Origin: Chitinophaga vietnamensis
GTDB lineage: Bacteria > Bacteroidota > Bacteroidia > Chitinophagales > Chitinophagaceae
Length of the DNA stretch: 64,000 bases
NCBI RefSeq assembly: GCF_902167635.1
Contig: NZ_CABHMS010000001.1
Coordinates: forward strand, 62,001-126,000
Reading direction: 5' to 3'
The notes beneath the pieces were generated by a model, which saw only the letters and a program-made list of their open reading frames with translations, ran no database searches and had not been told where the DNA came from. This document shows, one piece after another, positions 33,838 through 43,173 of this stretch (the first letter of the stretch is position 1; each line of letters starts with the position of its first letter). The position numbers were made by a program, and so were the translations under genes.

Positions 33838-36800
33838 ATGTCATCTCCTGTTGATACTCCGCAATCACGTAACAACGAGCAGCCGCCGGCCAATGGCGAT
33901 AACCGGAACGGGGAAACCCTGTTCATGGTATGCCATGGCGCTACCTGTACCTGCGACAAGGCCCACGAGCCCTCGCCAAAAACATTGCACGTTGTAAGCC
34001 ATAAAAAATATATCATCAACGACGACGCCAGCAAACTGCTGGCCACCACCCTCGAAAATAATGTGGCAGCCCTCAACTTCGGTTCCTGCAATGTGCCCAG
34101 CGCTAATAACCCCAGCCCTTGCACCGCACAGCTGAAGTGGAAAGATTATTATGAGAATGTGACCCTCCCCGGAGGCTCACATGTGCTCACAGAAAAAAGC
34201 ACCGCCACTTGTACCGCCAAAGGCGGCAATATCAAGATCGTGCAACATGGGCAGCAGTTAGGTGTGACACCGCAACAGGTAAATGAAGCGCAATCAGCCA
34301 ACTGGCATAACCCGCTCGTGGAAGATGTGACCATCCTGCAATCCGGTAATGACGACAGCGACGCACCCGGCGCCGATGTAAAAGCAATTGCGCCCGTGGA
34401 TAAACAAAGCGTATATCCTCCCGGCAGCACCGTGCAACTGAAAGTGACGCAGTACGGCAAAACGCCTACGGAAGCGGAAAAGGCGGGCATCAACTGGATG
34501 ATCATGAATGATAGGCTGGAACCTGTTATTCTGCGGCAAGACACGGGCGAAACCATCACGGCTATCTTCAACAAACCCGGCCGCTATGTGGTGAACGCTT
34601 ACGGAAAAAATCCGGTGAACGGCAAAGTGGGCAAGGGCGACGCCGTGACGTATGTAGAAGTGAAAGAAAATGAGATCGGCAGTCTATCGGACGATAGCGA
34701 TAGCAACAAAGTACGGCCGAACCAACCAGTTACCTTCTCTCTAAAAAAATTATTCCCTAACCTGCCACTGCCAGGAGAAGGCGCCAGCGATGTACAATGG
34801 ACCGTGCAAGGCAATGGCGTGATCCTCAATAGCAACAGCAGCAGCGCCACTGTAGCGGGTTCCGAGGCAGGTACTACTTTCTCGGTAACAGCCACTTTCA
34901 ACGGCGTCAGCAAGCAATCGCAAACCATCAAAGTGATGCAGAACCGCATCACGGGCATCAAAGCGGATAAAGACAGTTGCCGCGTGAACGATACCCTTCA
35001 TTTCGATGTGAAGGATTCATTTGAAATGAAACCCACGCCGGAAGAATTGATGCAGGTGAAATGGAAAGCCAAAGGCAGCAATGGCGTGGAAGTGCCTGAA
35101 TTTGCGGCCTACACAGGCGCCACTATTCAGCACACATTCAAACAGGCCGGTGAATATACCGTGCAGGCATATATGCAATCCCCCTCAGACAAGATCAAAG
35201 TGGTGGTGAAAGTGCAGCAGCCTGATCTGAAATTTGCCTCCTGGCGCGACAAGGAAGGCAACATGAAAGAGATAACGGGATGGAATGAACGCAATTACCT
35301 GCATCTCACCTTTGTAGCCGCCGAAGGCCTCAAAGTGGCTGTAGAGGTGGGTGTTACAGACGATAAAGGCATCAGCAGGAAAACGGTGTACGCACCTGCC
35401 GAACATGAGATCAAAGACGGACATGTGGGATTGAGCATATACGTAGACCGGGAGAAACTGAAGAAAACAGTGAAAGATGGCGACCGCTTTTACGCGATCA
35501 TCACCTGCAAAACTCCCGGATATACAATTCCCAATGCCGCCGTGATACAACCGGCCAAGCTGCTCAAACTCAAGACACAGGAGGAGATCACAGGTATCAA
35601 GTTTTACAAAGATGGTAAACCTGTTACCTCCGCACGCTACGGCGATACGCTCAAATGCCGCGTATATGCCCGCAGCCTCAGCACCAACGAACTGGAAGTA
35701 AAGATCAAACGCCGTGAGAAGCGCTGGGGATTTGATAACCTCAGACAAGATACCACCATCCATGAAGGAAAATATAAAGTGAATGAAGAGGGCTATGCGG
35801 AATTTGAATTTACCCTCAAAAAAGAATGGGAAAAACAATATGACGAAAAGGTACAGCAATTTTATGCAGAGATAGCAGAGAATGAATTCATGGGCGCCAA
35901 AGCCACGCTCACGGCCTTTCCTGTAGGAGTGGACGCACAGGCGAGCCCACAGGCGCCCGCGAAAGTGGAAGATAATGGCAACAAAGAAAAAAAGAAAGGA
36001 TGCCCGCGTTGTGGTAATCCATTTACATTAGAAGAGATCAAGCAGGCAGCAGTAGATGAACAAGGCGTTTGTTTGATCAGAAATGAAGAAGCGTTAAAAG
36101 CTGCGCTGGACTTTCTTAACAAGCATCGCGCTGACTTCGGCCTGGATACCTGCACGCGTAAAGCGCATTTCATCGCACAGGTGGCCACAGAAACAAGTTT
36201 CTATAACCTGGTGGAAGGTTTTAACTACGCAGCCTCCGTGTTGAAGGTTAAATTCGCCGCCTTTAAAACGCCCACAGGCCGCGTACATGCTGATGAATGG
36301 GGACGCCCTGAAGGTAGCAAAGTGCCGGTAACGCCGGAAAACCAGGAAAAGATCGCTAACTGGGCCTACGCCGATATGATTGGCAACGGCAATTACGCCT
36401 CCGGCGACGGCTTCAAATTCCGGGGCCGTGGCTTCATCCAGCTCACTGGCCGCGGTAACTACAGGGCATACGCCAAACTTTACAATAAATGGGTTGCCGA
36501 CAAGACCGTAGACTGGGAAAACAAACCAGATGATATCGCCAGCGACTTCAATGATGCAATGGCTGCTGCCATTCTTTTCTGGCGTAACAATGCATTGGCA
36601 TACCGCGCAGAATATGCCGACGATTATGCCGTTGAAAGCGTGACCAGGCTCATTAACGCCGGCCTTGACAATATCGCCACCAGGAAACGCATCTTCAAAG
36701 AAGCAGTAAAAGCGCTGAAGGTAGAAGACTGTGAACTATATAAAGCCCGCAAATGGCAGGAAGCAGAACTCGGCACCGTGGTAGTGGTAGGCGGCGTATC

Positions 36801-37404
36801 CAAGAAATTCGGAGAAGAAAAATATGTGAAAGGTACCGGCCCCAACAAAATTGAAAAACAATGGGCGGTATATCCTCTTCATGTATATCGCCGCCTCACG
36901 CTGGACAAATACAAAGAGCTGAAAGGGAAAAATGCACTCCCGCAGCCAGACTATATCACTTACGTTGCCCGTGATGCCCATGGCGACAAACCCAGCTATG
37001 GTACGCACTCCGACAAACGTTATGGCGATAACAACGAATGCCCGCCCGGTGAATATTATCTCAATAAAAAAACTGGCGGACAAAAATACCAGATGTACGT
37101 AGCTGATACACATGGCATCGGCGCTTCCTATATCAATGGCCCTCATGGCGGCCGCGCAGGGATCGCTATCCACGGAGGCTGGCCCATCGGCGCTATCGGC
37201 TGCATGACCATGCATACGGATAACTACGTTAATAACCCGAATGTATCAGCCCTGCTGCAACACTTACCCGATATGGACCTGAAGGTACAGCAGGAAGGAA
37301 CGAGAAAAATTCGTATCATTATCGAAGAACGCGAAGTGGATACCGAACAATGGCCTAAACCACAGACCGGCACTACTAAATGGGTAGGACGCGTTACACC
37401 GTAA
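33838..37404 (+). CDS. PAAR-like effector with GH19 muramidase and L,D-transpeptidase-like domains
   Basis: 1188 residues, likely a specialised type VI effector. Domains in order: DUF4280 PAAR-like tip with cysteines (about 25-155; MVCHGATCTC); four or five Ig/PKD-like beta modules (about 185-695); a CPRCG zinc-ribbon-like start (722); a GH19 lysozyme/chitinase-like domain (about 730-970) with catalytic E785 (QVATETSFYN) and FRGRGFIQLTGRGNY; and a C-terminal YkuD/Tlde1-like domain (about 1010-1165) with CPPGEYYLN and IHGGWPIGAIGC (H1112, C1122). It would attack both glycan and peptide parts of peptidoglycan. No signal peptide, as expected for a tip-delivered protein. Domain calls are by eye. 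Confidence 0.8.
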   Translation: MSSPVDTPQSRNNEQPPANGDNRNGETLFMVCHGATCTCDKAHEPSPKTLHVVSHKKYIINDDASKLLATTLENNVAALNFGSCNVPSANNPSPCTAQLKWKDYYENVTLPGGSHVLTEKSTATCTAKGGNIKIVQHGQQLGVTPQQVNEAQSANWHNPLVEDVTILQSGNDDSDAPGADVKAIAPVDKQSVYPPGSTVQLKVTQYGKTPTEAEKAGINWMIMNDRLEPVILRQDTGETITAIFNKPGRYVVNAYGKNPVNGKVGKGDAVTYVEVKENEIGSLSDDSDSNKVRPNQPVTFSLKKLFPNLPLPGEGASDVQWTVQGNGVILNSNSSSATVAGSEAGTTFSVTATFNGVSKQSQTIKVMQNRITGIKADKDSCRVNDTLHFDVKDSFEMKPTPEELMQVKWKAKGSNGVEVPEFAAYTGATIQHTFKQAGEYTVQAYMQSPSDKIKVVVKVQQPDLKFASWRDKEGNMKEITGWNERNYLHLTFVAAEGLKVAVEVGVTDDKGISRKTVYAPAEHEIKDGHVGLSIYVDREKLKKTVKDGDRFYAIITCKTPGYTIPNAAVIQPAKLLKLKTQEEITGIKFYKDGKPVTSARYGDTLKCRVYARSLSTNELEVKIKRREKRWGFDNLRQDTTIHEGKYKVNEEGYAEFEFTLKKEWEKQYDEKVQQFYAEIAENEFMGAKATLTAFPVGVDAQASPQAPAKVEDNGNKEKKKGCPRCGNPFTLEEIKQAAVDEQGVCLIRNEEALKAALDFLNKHRADFGLDTCTRKAHFIAQVATETSFYNLVEGFNYAASVLKVKFAAFKTPTGRVHADEWGRPEGSKVPVTPENQEKIANWAYADMIGNGNYASGDGFKFRGRGFIQLTGRGNYRAYAKLYNKWVADKTVDWENKPDDIASDFNDAMAAAILFWRNNALAYRAEYADDYAVESVTRLINAGLDNIATRKRIFKEAVKALKVEDCELYKARKWQEAELGTVVVVGGVSKKFGEEKYVKGTGPNKIEKQWAVYPLHVYRRLTLDKYKELKGKNALPQPDYITYVARDAHGDKPSYGTHSDKRYGDNNECPPGEYYLNKKTGGQKYQMYVADTHGIGASYINGPHGGRAGIAIHGGWPIGAIGCMTMHTDNYVNNPNVSALLQHLPDMDLKVQQEGTRKIRIIIEEREVDTEQWPKPQTGTTKWVGRVTP

Positions 37405-37415
37405 ACCATTAAAAC

Positions 37416-38648
37416 ATGAAATTGTATCACTTGCTTTTGCCTGTTGCGATCATTACATCCTGTAATGCCAGGCCCTCAGAACAAAACGGTAAATCTATGA
37501 ACAGTATCGACACTTCTTTAGCCAACAGCTTTGCTGACAATGCCGCCATCAGGCAGGTAGTGAGCAGCCTGGAGAAAAATGGCTATCATATACCCGACAA
37601 TGATCTCTTCAAGAAACGGATCAAAGCTGTATTCGCCATCAACCTGGACGACAGCAGCAAGAACGATGTGATCCTGCAACTCACGCAGATGGCCAAAGAC
37701 GAAGCCTACGATTTTCCGCTGGCCATCCGCAACGGCCGCTTCGTAGTGAATGGCGACGGCGTGGATTATGTGACCACACAACCTGCACAGATAGATAGCT
37801 CCACTTATAATCCCGGTATCAGGAACCTGGTAGCGCTGAACAAATTGTTGATCTACAACGATAATTCACAGATCGGTTTGGTGAAGAACAAATTCCCCGA
37901 GCTCTTTAATGATCTCGTCGTGGAGTATGGTTATACCGGCAACGACAGCATCACCCGCATTTACCTGGATAGCGTGAGCGAATCGGAAGATGGTGTGGAA
38001 CGCTTTGCCAGCGCAGTATACGGCTGGTATGTAAATGATGCCGGCAAGCGGGTGGTAGGCGTCAGGAAAAATGTGCTGGACAAAATCATAGCATTGAAAC
38101 CCGGCCTGATGGTACATGTCGGCCAAATGCTCCGTAACCTGAAAGCAGAGCAAAGCGGCGAAGGAAAGAACACGCCGGAAAACAGGCAGGAATATCTCCG
38201 CTCCGTAGCCACCCTGCTCGATGGTAGCCTGCGCGCGGAAATCCCCGGTTTCTCTGAAGAACTGTACGACCTCGATGATGCCACCAAAAAAGCATTGGCA
38301 GATAACCATTTCTTCGGTTATAAAGCACTGGAAGATTATACCAACAAACAATACCAATCTGAGAAACAAAGAGAACAACAGCGCAACGATAATGGCGATT
38401 ATTTTCTCCTGCACGACGACGTGACAACGAAGAACATCGCCCGTTCCAAAACCGGTGTGATCAACGATCCTGACGGATTTACCAATATCAGGTCAGGCTC
38501 CAATTCCAAAGCGCCTGTTATCGGAAAGATCGTTGATAAAGAGAAATTCCATTACTGGACACTGAATGCCGACTGGTGGGTAGTGCAAACCAACAAAGGC
38601 TTGAGAGGATTTGTGCACAAAAGCCGCATCAAAGAGGCGAAGCAATAA
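37416..38648 (+). CDS. SH3-domain lipoprotein, candidate immunity protein
   Basis: 410 residues. Lipoprotein signal with lipobox TSC (C16 in AIITSCNARPS), so it is probably anchored in the periplasm or outer membrane. The middle is helical and unrecognised; the C-terminus (about 345-405; DGFTNIRSGSNSKAPVIGKI, then WWVVQTNKGLRGFVHKSRI) is a bacterial SH3 domain, a fold that often binds cell-wall peptides. It starts 12 bases after the effector's stop, the position expected for an immunity gene against a peptidoglycan-attacking effector. That role is inference; the SH3 and lipobox are seen directly. Confidence 0.75.
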   Translation: MKLYHLLLPVAIITSCNARPSEQNGKSMNSIDTSLANSFADNAAIRQVVSSLEKNGYHIPDNDLFKKRIKAVFAINLDDSSKNDVILQLTQMAKDEAYDFPLAIRNGRFVVNGDGVDYVTTQPAQIDSSTYNPGIRNLVALNKLLIYNDNSQIGLVKNKFPELFNDLVVEYGYTGNDSITRIYLDSVSESEDGVERFASAVYGWYVNDAGKRVVGVRKNVLDKIIALKPGLMVHVGQMLRNLKAEQSGEGKNTPENRQEYLRSVATLLDGSLRAEIPGFSEELYDLDDATKKALADNHFFGYKALEDYTNKQYQSEKQREQQRNDNGDYFLLHDDVTTKNIARSKTGVINDPDGFTNIRSGSNSKAPVIGKIVDKEKFHYWTLNADWWVVQTNKGLRGFVHKSRIKEAKQ

Positions 38649-38681
38649 ATAATAAAGCCCTTGAAGCGCTCGAAGCATAGA

Positions 38682-38714
38682 AGCCCTTGAAGCGCTCAAA
38701 GCGCTTCAAGGGCT
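38682..38714. terminator. Bidirectional hairpin between secretion cassette and DUF1501 gene
   Basis: Perfect 15-bp stem AGCCCTTGAAGCGCT / AGCGCTTCAAGGGCT with loop CAA between convergent genes. The first 16 bases of the left arm are also duplicated at 38656-38671. There is no strong T run, so it may be a repeat rather than a classical terminator. Confidence 0.55.
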
Positions 38715-38724
38715 ATGAACCTTG

Positions 38725-39927
38725 TTATACAAAAGAGAGATGTGGATATTCTGCTTTTAATATCTCCTTATCATTAGCGCCCAGCCATTTGGATAACAGG
38801 GTCGCATATACGCTTTTGAAATCTACACTATAGCGGAGATCGCCATCCACCAGGTTGAAGAGATCGGGCCCGTCATTCAAAAGGCCCTTCTGTTGCAGAC
38901 CTCCGCCGATCAGGAACATGTTGTTAGCTGTACCATGATCAGTACCTCCGCTGGCATTCTGGCTTACGCGGCGGCCGAATTCGGAAAATGTCATTACCAC
39001 TACATCCTGGAAACGGTTGTTCTTTTTAAGATCACCGGTGAAAACCGTCAGCGCATCACTGAGCTGCGTGAACAGCCGCGCCTGTTGATCCTGCTGGTTT
39101 ACATGCGTATCGAAACTGCCATGTGATACATAGTACACCTTCGTATTGATATCCGACATGATGAGGTTGGCGATGGTACGCATGTTCTTGCCCAGTTCTG
39201 TATTGGGATATGCTTCTTTCGACTGGTAGGTTTTGAATTGTTGCTGGATGTAGGCTGCGGAGGAAATAGTTTCACCCATTGTTTTGTAGAGGTACTCTAC
39301 ATTGTGGTGCTCATCTTCATGGGCGTGCTGCTTCATCAGGTCCTTGAAATAAGGATCATTGCTGGAGTTGAAGAGCCTCGCCGGATCATTCACGGCCAGG
39401 CCTTTGGCGAAATCGCCTTTCATGGCCAAGCTGAGCGTATCGTCTATTTCCAGTGCCTGCGTGGGCTTGTCGCAGCCCTTGCATTGTGCATCGAGGTAGC
39501 GGCCTATCCAGCCATCGCTCCAATACTGGTTAGACTGGCTCGCAGAATGCCAGATATCCATCGAGCGGAAGTGTGACCTGTCGGGGTTTGGATAGCCCAC
39601 ATTGTTGAGGATGCCCATGGAGCCGTCATCGTAGAGGGCTTTCAGGCCTTTCAATGCCGGGTGTATGCCGAAATTATCATTGAGCGCCAGCGCATCGTTT
39701 TTTTTGATACCGATAGCAGGACGGGAACGGTAGTAGATGTCGTTGCGGTAAGGAATGATGGTATTCAACCCGTCGTTGCCGCCAGATAACTGAACAATGA
39801 CAAGCACCTTGTTGCCAGGAGGCACGAGGGCGCCGGTTTCCAGGGCCTTCAGGAATTTAGGCATCAGCATGGCGGCGGAAGCCAGCGAGCCTACCTGCAA
39901 AAATCGGCGGCGGTTAAGAATGATCAT
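38725..39927 (-). CDS. DUF1501 protein with twin-arginine signal
   Basis: 400 residues. N-terminal NRRRFLQVGSLASAAML looks like a Tat signal, so the folded protein is exported. DUF1501 belongs to the alkaline-phosphatase/sulfatase-like superfamily; visible pieces are VIVQLSGGNDGLNT, SGGTDHGTANNMF and TFSEFGRRVSQNASG, the last two close to the metal-binding part. Biochemical function unknown. It follows the DUF1800 gene by 12 bases; the two families nearly always occur together in Bacteroidetes and Planctomycetes. Confidence 0.9.
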   Translation of the reverse strand: MIILNRRRFLQVGSLASAAMLMPKFLKALETGALVPPGNKVLVIVQLSGGNDGLNTIIPYRNDIYYRSRPAIGIKKNDALALNDNFGIHPALKGLKALYDDGSMGILNNVGYPNPDRSHFRSMDIWHSASQSNQYWSDGWIGRYLDAQCKGCDKPTQALEIDDTLSLAMKGDFAKGLAVNDPARLFNSSNDPYFKDLMKQHAHEDEHHNVEYLYKTMGETISSAAYIQQQFKTYQSKEAYPNTELGKNMRTIANLIMSDINTKVYYVSHGSFDTHVNQQDQQARLFTQLSDALTVFTGDLKKNNRFQDVVVMTFSEFGRRVSQNASGGTDHGTANNMFLIGGGLQQKGLLNDGPDLFNLVDGDLRYSVDFKSVYATLLSKWLGANDKEILKAEYPHLSFV

Positions 39928-39939
39928 AAGTCAATATTT

Positions 39940-41388
39940 TTAACACAATTGGTATTCCGGCGTACTCATCACATCGATGGTAACGGTTTTGATATAATTC
40001 TCACGGGAAGACAGATCGGCATATTTTTCCAGCAGTGTTCTGTTGATGCCGCTATTACGTTGCAGTAACAAACCTGCGATCTCGTTGGCGAGATTTTCTC
40101 TCGCGATGCCGTCAAACGCTTGCAGGTAGGGCGACCAGGTGATACGCGCATTTACTTTTTTTGCGTATTGTCTTTTAAGCAGGTCGTTGATCTGCAAAGT
40201 CATTTTGTAGTTGGCGCCTTCACCCATTTCAGGTTGCAGCTCTTTAGGCATCACGTTGAATGCTTGCGAATAGAAGATCACCTGCGGTACGCGCAGCCTG
40301 AACATGAGGCTGGAGCTATCTATCCAGTTGCGGCCACCGGGCCAGCCGGCTACGTTGGGCGGATAGAACAATACCTGGCCGAGCAAACGCTGAAAGAGGA
40401 TCATGTTCTCTTCCAGCTCAAAGGCCATGGGCACGGTTCTGCGGATGCCTACCAGCAACTCTACCGGCGATTTGATACGGTTGCCAACATATTTGGAATC
40501 GTAGAACCAGTCGGCCATAAATATCTCGCGCATCAGCGCTTTGATGTCATATCCGGATTGGTAGAATTTATCGGAGAGGGTAGAAATTAATTGTTCATCC
40601 GGTGTGTCGTCAACAAAATAGCGGAATACTTTGGTGGTGATGAAACGGGCAGCCTGCGGTTGTTCCAGCAATATTTTCAATATATCGTCGCCATCGAAGT
40701 TACCACGTTTGCCGAGGAAGAATTTTTCACCGTCATCGTGTTGTTTATCGCGGAAGATGAAAGCGCCGTTGTCGTCGAAGCCCCAGCCAGTGAAGGCCCT
40801 GGCGGCTTCTTTTACATCGTTTTCGCTGTAATGGCCACGACCGAGCGTGAAAAGTTCCATTACTTCACGTGCAAAATTTTCGTTGGGATGCTGTTTGCGG
40901 TTTTGTTGGTTGTTGAGGAAAGCCAGCATGGCCGGGCTTTTGGATACGGCGCCGAGCAAGTCGCCGAAACTGCCGAGCGCATTTTCGCGTATCGCGCCGA
41001 TCAGTTGCTGGTTGTACAGTACATTGTCGGTGCGGCAGGCGAAATGCCCGTGCCAGAAGAGGCTCATCTTCTCGCGCAGCGGATGCTCGCTTTTGATCAT
41101 CACGTTCATCCAGGCTACGTTGAGATCTTTGATACCCTGGTTGTTCATCTGCTGCACAACTTTCTTTTCTTCCGGCGTCATCCCTTTCAGCTTTTTGTAG
41201 TCAGGGAGGTCCGTTACATTGATCACATCTACGGATTCAATGCTTGCATGTTTAGGGCCTATGAGGACTTTGTTGACAATTTCTTTCCGTCGCTTGTTTT
41301 CCCATTCGGTGATCACGGGAAGGGTTTCTCCAAAGCCGGCTCGCCAGGCCAGGTGTTGCATTTGTAATTTTTCGGCAACGGCAGCCAT
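39940..41388 (-). CDS. DUF1800 protein
   Basis: 482 residues. DUF1800 hallmarks: HLAWRAGFGETLP at the N-terminus, REKMSLFWHGHFACR, NENFAREVMELFTLG, EAARAFTGWGF and NVAGWPGGRNWID. No signal peptide is obvious. Function unknown; it forms a conserved pair with the exported DUF1501 protein encoded directly downstream, so a joint periplasmic role is likely. No promoter match found upstream. Confidence 0.92.
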   Translation of the reverse strand: MAAVAEKLQMQHLAWRAGFGETLPVITEWENKRRKEIVNKVLIGPKHASIESVDVINVTDLPDYKKLKGMTPEEKKVVQQMNNQGIKDLNVAWMNVMIKSEHPLREKMSLFWHGHFACRTDNVLYNQQLIGAIRENALGSFGDLLGAVSKSPAMLAFLNNQQNRKQHPNENFAREVMELFTLGRGHYSENDVKEAARAFTGWGFDDNGAFIFRDKQHDDGEKFFLGKRGNFDGDDILKILLEQPQAARFITTKVFRYFVDDTPDEQLISTLSDKFYQSGYDIKALMREIFMADWFYDSKYVGNRIKSPVELLVGIRRTVPMAFELEENMILFQRLLGQVLFYPPNVAGWPGGRNWIDSSSLMFRLRVPQVIFYSQAFNVMPKELQPEMGEGANYKMTLQINDLLKRQYAKKVNARITWSPYLQAFDGIARENLANEIAGLLLQRNSGINRTLLEKYADLSSRENYIKTVTIDVMSTPEYQLC

Positions 41389-41432
41389 ATGTATAAATGA
41401 TTTGTTGTAAGACCATCAAACGGTCCGTGGGT

Positions 41433-42641
41433 TTAACGAAATTTCCACACTGGATAAATTTCACCTTTTTTAAATAACGCTTTTTCCGCGGGCAATGTGA
41501 TAAAGGCATCGGCATGTAATAAACTGGCAAGATCGCCGGAACCCTGGTAGGGCTGCGGAAAAGCAAGCATTTTGCCATTGGGTTGCGACTGCAATTTAAC
41601 GGGAAGATAATATTCCAGTGGCGCATCAAAATGTACCTTTTCTGCCAGCACCGCATATGCCGGCTGCTGTGGCGCCGCACCCATGGCCGCTTGCAGCCAG
41701 GGTTGTACATACCGATAAAAGCACATGAAGCCAGAAACCGGGTTGCCGGGTAATGCAAACACTACCGGACCATTGTTAAAAGTGCCGAACAGGAAAGGCT
41801 TGCCGGGACGCTGCTTCACTTTGTGAAACACCTGCCGCATGCCCAGCTGCTGCAATACTGCCGGCAGGTAGTCATACTTGCCCGCCGATACAGCGCCAGA
41901 GCTGATCCATACATCCGTTTCGTATAGTAGTGACCGTAGTGTGTTGACCATTTCCGCTGCATTATCTTCCAGGTGCACCCGTCGGGCGTTGATGCCCATC
42001 TGTTGCAGCGAGGCGCCGAGGCTATATACATTCGACATGCGCAGCTGATGTGTTTCCGGTGTGGCAGATACAGGCACCAGTTCATCGCCGGTGGAGATCA
42101 CCGCCACGCGCGGCAACCTGGCCACCTGCACCTGTGTTTTACCAACAGTTGCCAGCACGCCCGCTTCAGCAGGGCCCAGCAAGGCGCCCGGCGAAAGCAG
42201 CACCGTATCTGCCTTTACATCAGATCCTTTCTTGTGTATGTTCTGTCCCTTCCTGACAGGCTGGTTAACGGTGAAGCGCCGGAATCCCTCATGCTCGCTG
42301 GCATCGAGGTGTTCGTAAGGGATCACGGTATCGGTGAGCTCAGGTAATACGGCGCCTGTCATCACTTCCATGCAGTTGGCGAGATTAGATAGTTGCAGCT
42401 GCGGCGTGCCCGCAGCCTGTATGTCTTCCACTACAAATATCTGCTGCCCCCTGGCATAGCTATCGTATCGGATAGCAATGCCATCCATGGTTACACGGTC
42501 GAACGGAGGAAAGGGCCTGTCGGCCAGTACCGGCTCGCGCAGAATGCGGCCTGTGGCGGATTCGAAAGACACCCGCTCTGTGCCCGTATCACGTACGGTT
42601 TGCAGCACAGCCGTAAACGCAGCAGTAACATCCAGCATCAT
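41433..42641 (-). CDS. moeA: Molybdopterin molybdenumtransferase
   Basis: Inserts molybdate into adenylylated molybdopterin to complete the cofactor. 402 residues, normal. Motifs: FDRVTMDGIAIRYD, the NIHKKGSDVKAD stretch, VISTGDELVPV, WISSGAVSAGKYDYL and KPFLFGTF. Starts MMLDV, with ATG 42641 and 42638 equally possible. Divergent from moaC with a 46-base gap. It belongs to the moco cluster running to 47694. Confidence 0.95.
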   Translation of the reverse strand: MMLDVTAAFTAVLQTVRDTGTERVSFESATGRILREPVLADRPFPPFDRVTMDGIAIRYDSYARGQQIFVVEDIQAAGTPQLQLSNLANCMEVMTGAVLPELTDTVIPYEHLDASEHEGFRRFTVNQPVRKGQNIHKKGSDVKADTVLLSPGALLGPAEAGVLATVGKTQVQVARLPRVAVISTGDELVPVSATPETHQLRMSNVYSLGASLQQMGINARRVHLEDNAAEMVNTLRSLLYETDVWISSGAVSAGKYDYLPAVLQQLGMRQVFHKVKQRPGKPFLFGTFNNGPVVFALPGNPVSGFMCFYRYVQPWLQAAMGAAPQQPAYAVLAEKVHFDAPLEYYLPVKLQSQPNGKMLAFPQPYQGSGDLASLLHADAFITLPAEKALFKKGEIYPVWKFR

Positions 42642-42648
42642 TTTATAT

Positions 42649-42656
42649 TACTTTTG
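42649..42656 (+). promoter_or_regulatory. Putative moaC -7 promoter element
   Basis: TACTTTTG, exact TAnnTTTG match, in the moeA-moaC divergent gap, 31 bases before the moaC ATG. Confidence 0.55.
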
Positions 42657-42687
42657 TAGCAGTGAAGACGACTAAATTTATGATTTT

Positions 42688-43173
42688 ATGTCCAATCAGT
42701 CAAGTCAGGATTTTACACATTTCAATGCTGCCGGACAACCGGCCATGGTAGATGTGAGCGGCAAGGAATCTACTTTTCGTATAGCCGTTGCCGAGAGCCG
42801 CGTGTACCTGCCGCAGATCGTGCGCGACCAGTTTCAGGGCAACGACATTCAAACCCGCAAAGGGGGCGTATTTCAGACGGCCATTATCGCGGGCATCATG
42901 GCGGCCAAGAAAACACCGGATTTGATTCCGCTGTGTCATACCCTACTGCTCGATGGTTGCGATGTGCAGATCGTGCTGGAAGGAGAAGAAGCGGTGATCA
43001 GATGTATGGTGAAGACCACCGGCAAAACCGGCGTGGAGATGGAAGCGCTCACCGGGGTCAGCATAGCAGCGCTCACGATATATGATATGTGCAAGGCATT
43101 TACCCAGGAGATGATCATCCGCGATACCAGGTTGATCAGTAAAACCGGCGGAAAACATGACTACGGAAAATAA
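42688..43173 (+). CDS. moaC: Cyclic pyranopterin monophosphate synthase
   Basis: Works after MoaA to make cyclic pyranopterin monophosphate from the cyclised GTP derivative. 161 residues, normal. Motifs: MVDVSGKEST, DLIPLCHTLLLDG, and KTTGKTGVEMEALTGVSIAA with YDMCKA. Overlaps the mobA-like gene by 17 bases, so the two are probably translated together. Confidence 0.97.
   Translation: MSNQSSQDFTHFNAAGQPAMVDVSGKESTFRIAVAESRVYLPQIVRDQFQGNDIQTRKGGVFQTAIIAGIMAAKKTPDLIPLCHTLLLDGCDVQIVLEGEEAVIRCMVKTTGKTGVEMEALTGVSIAALTIYDMCKAFTQEMIIRDTRLISKTGGKHDYGK

Noticed and set aside
30772-38648. Complete type VI secretion system
   Set aside because: Only tube, spike and effector-side genes are present; sheath, baseplate, membrane and ClpV genes are not in the window.
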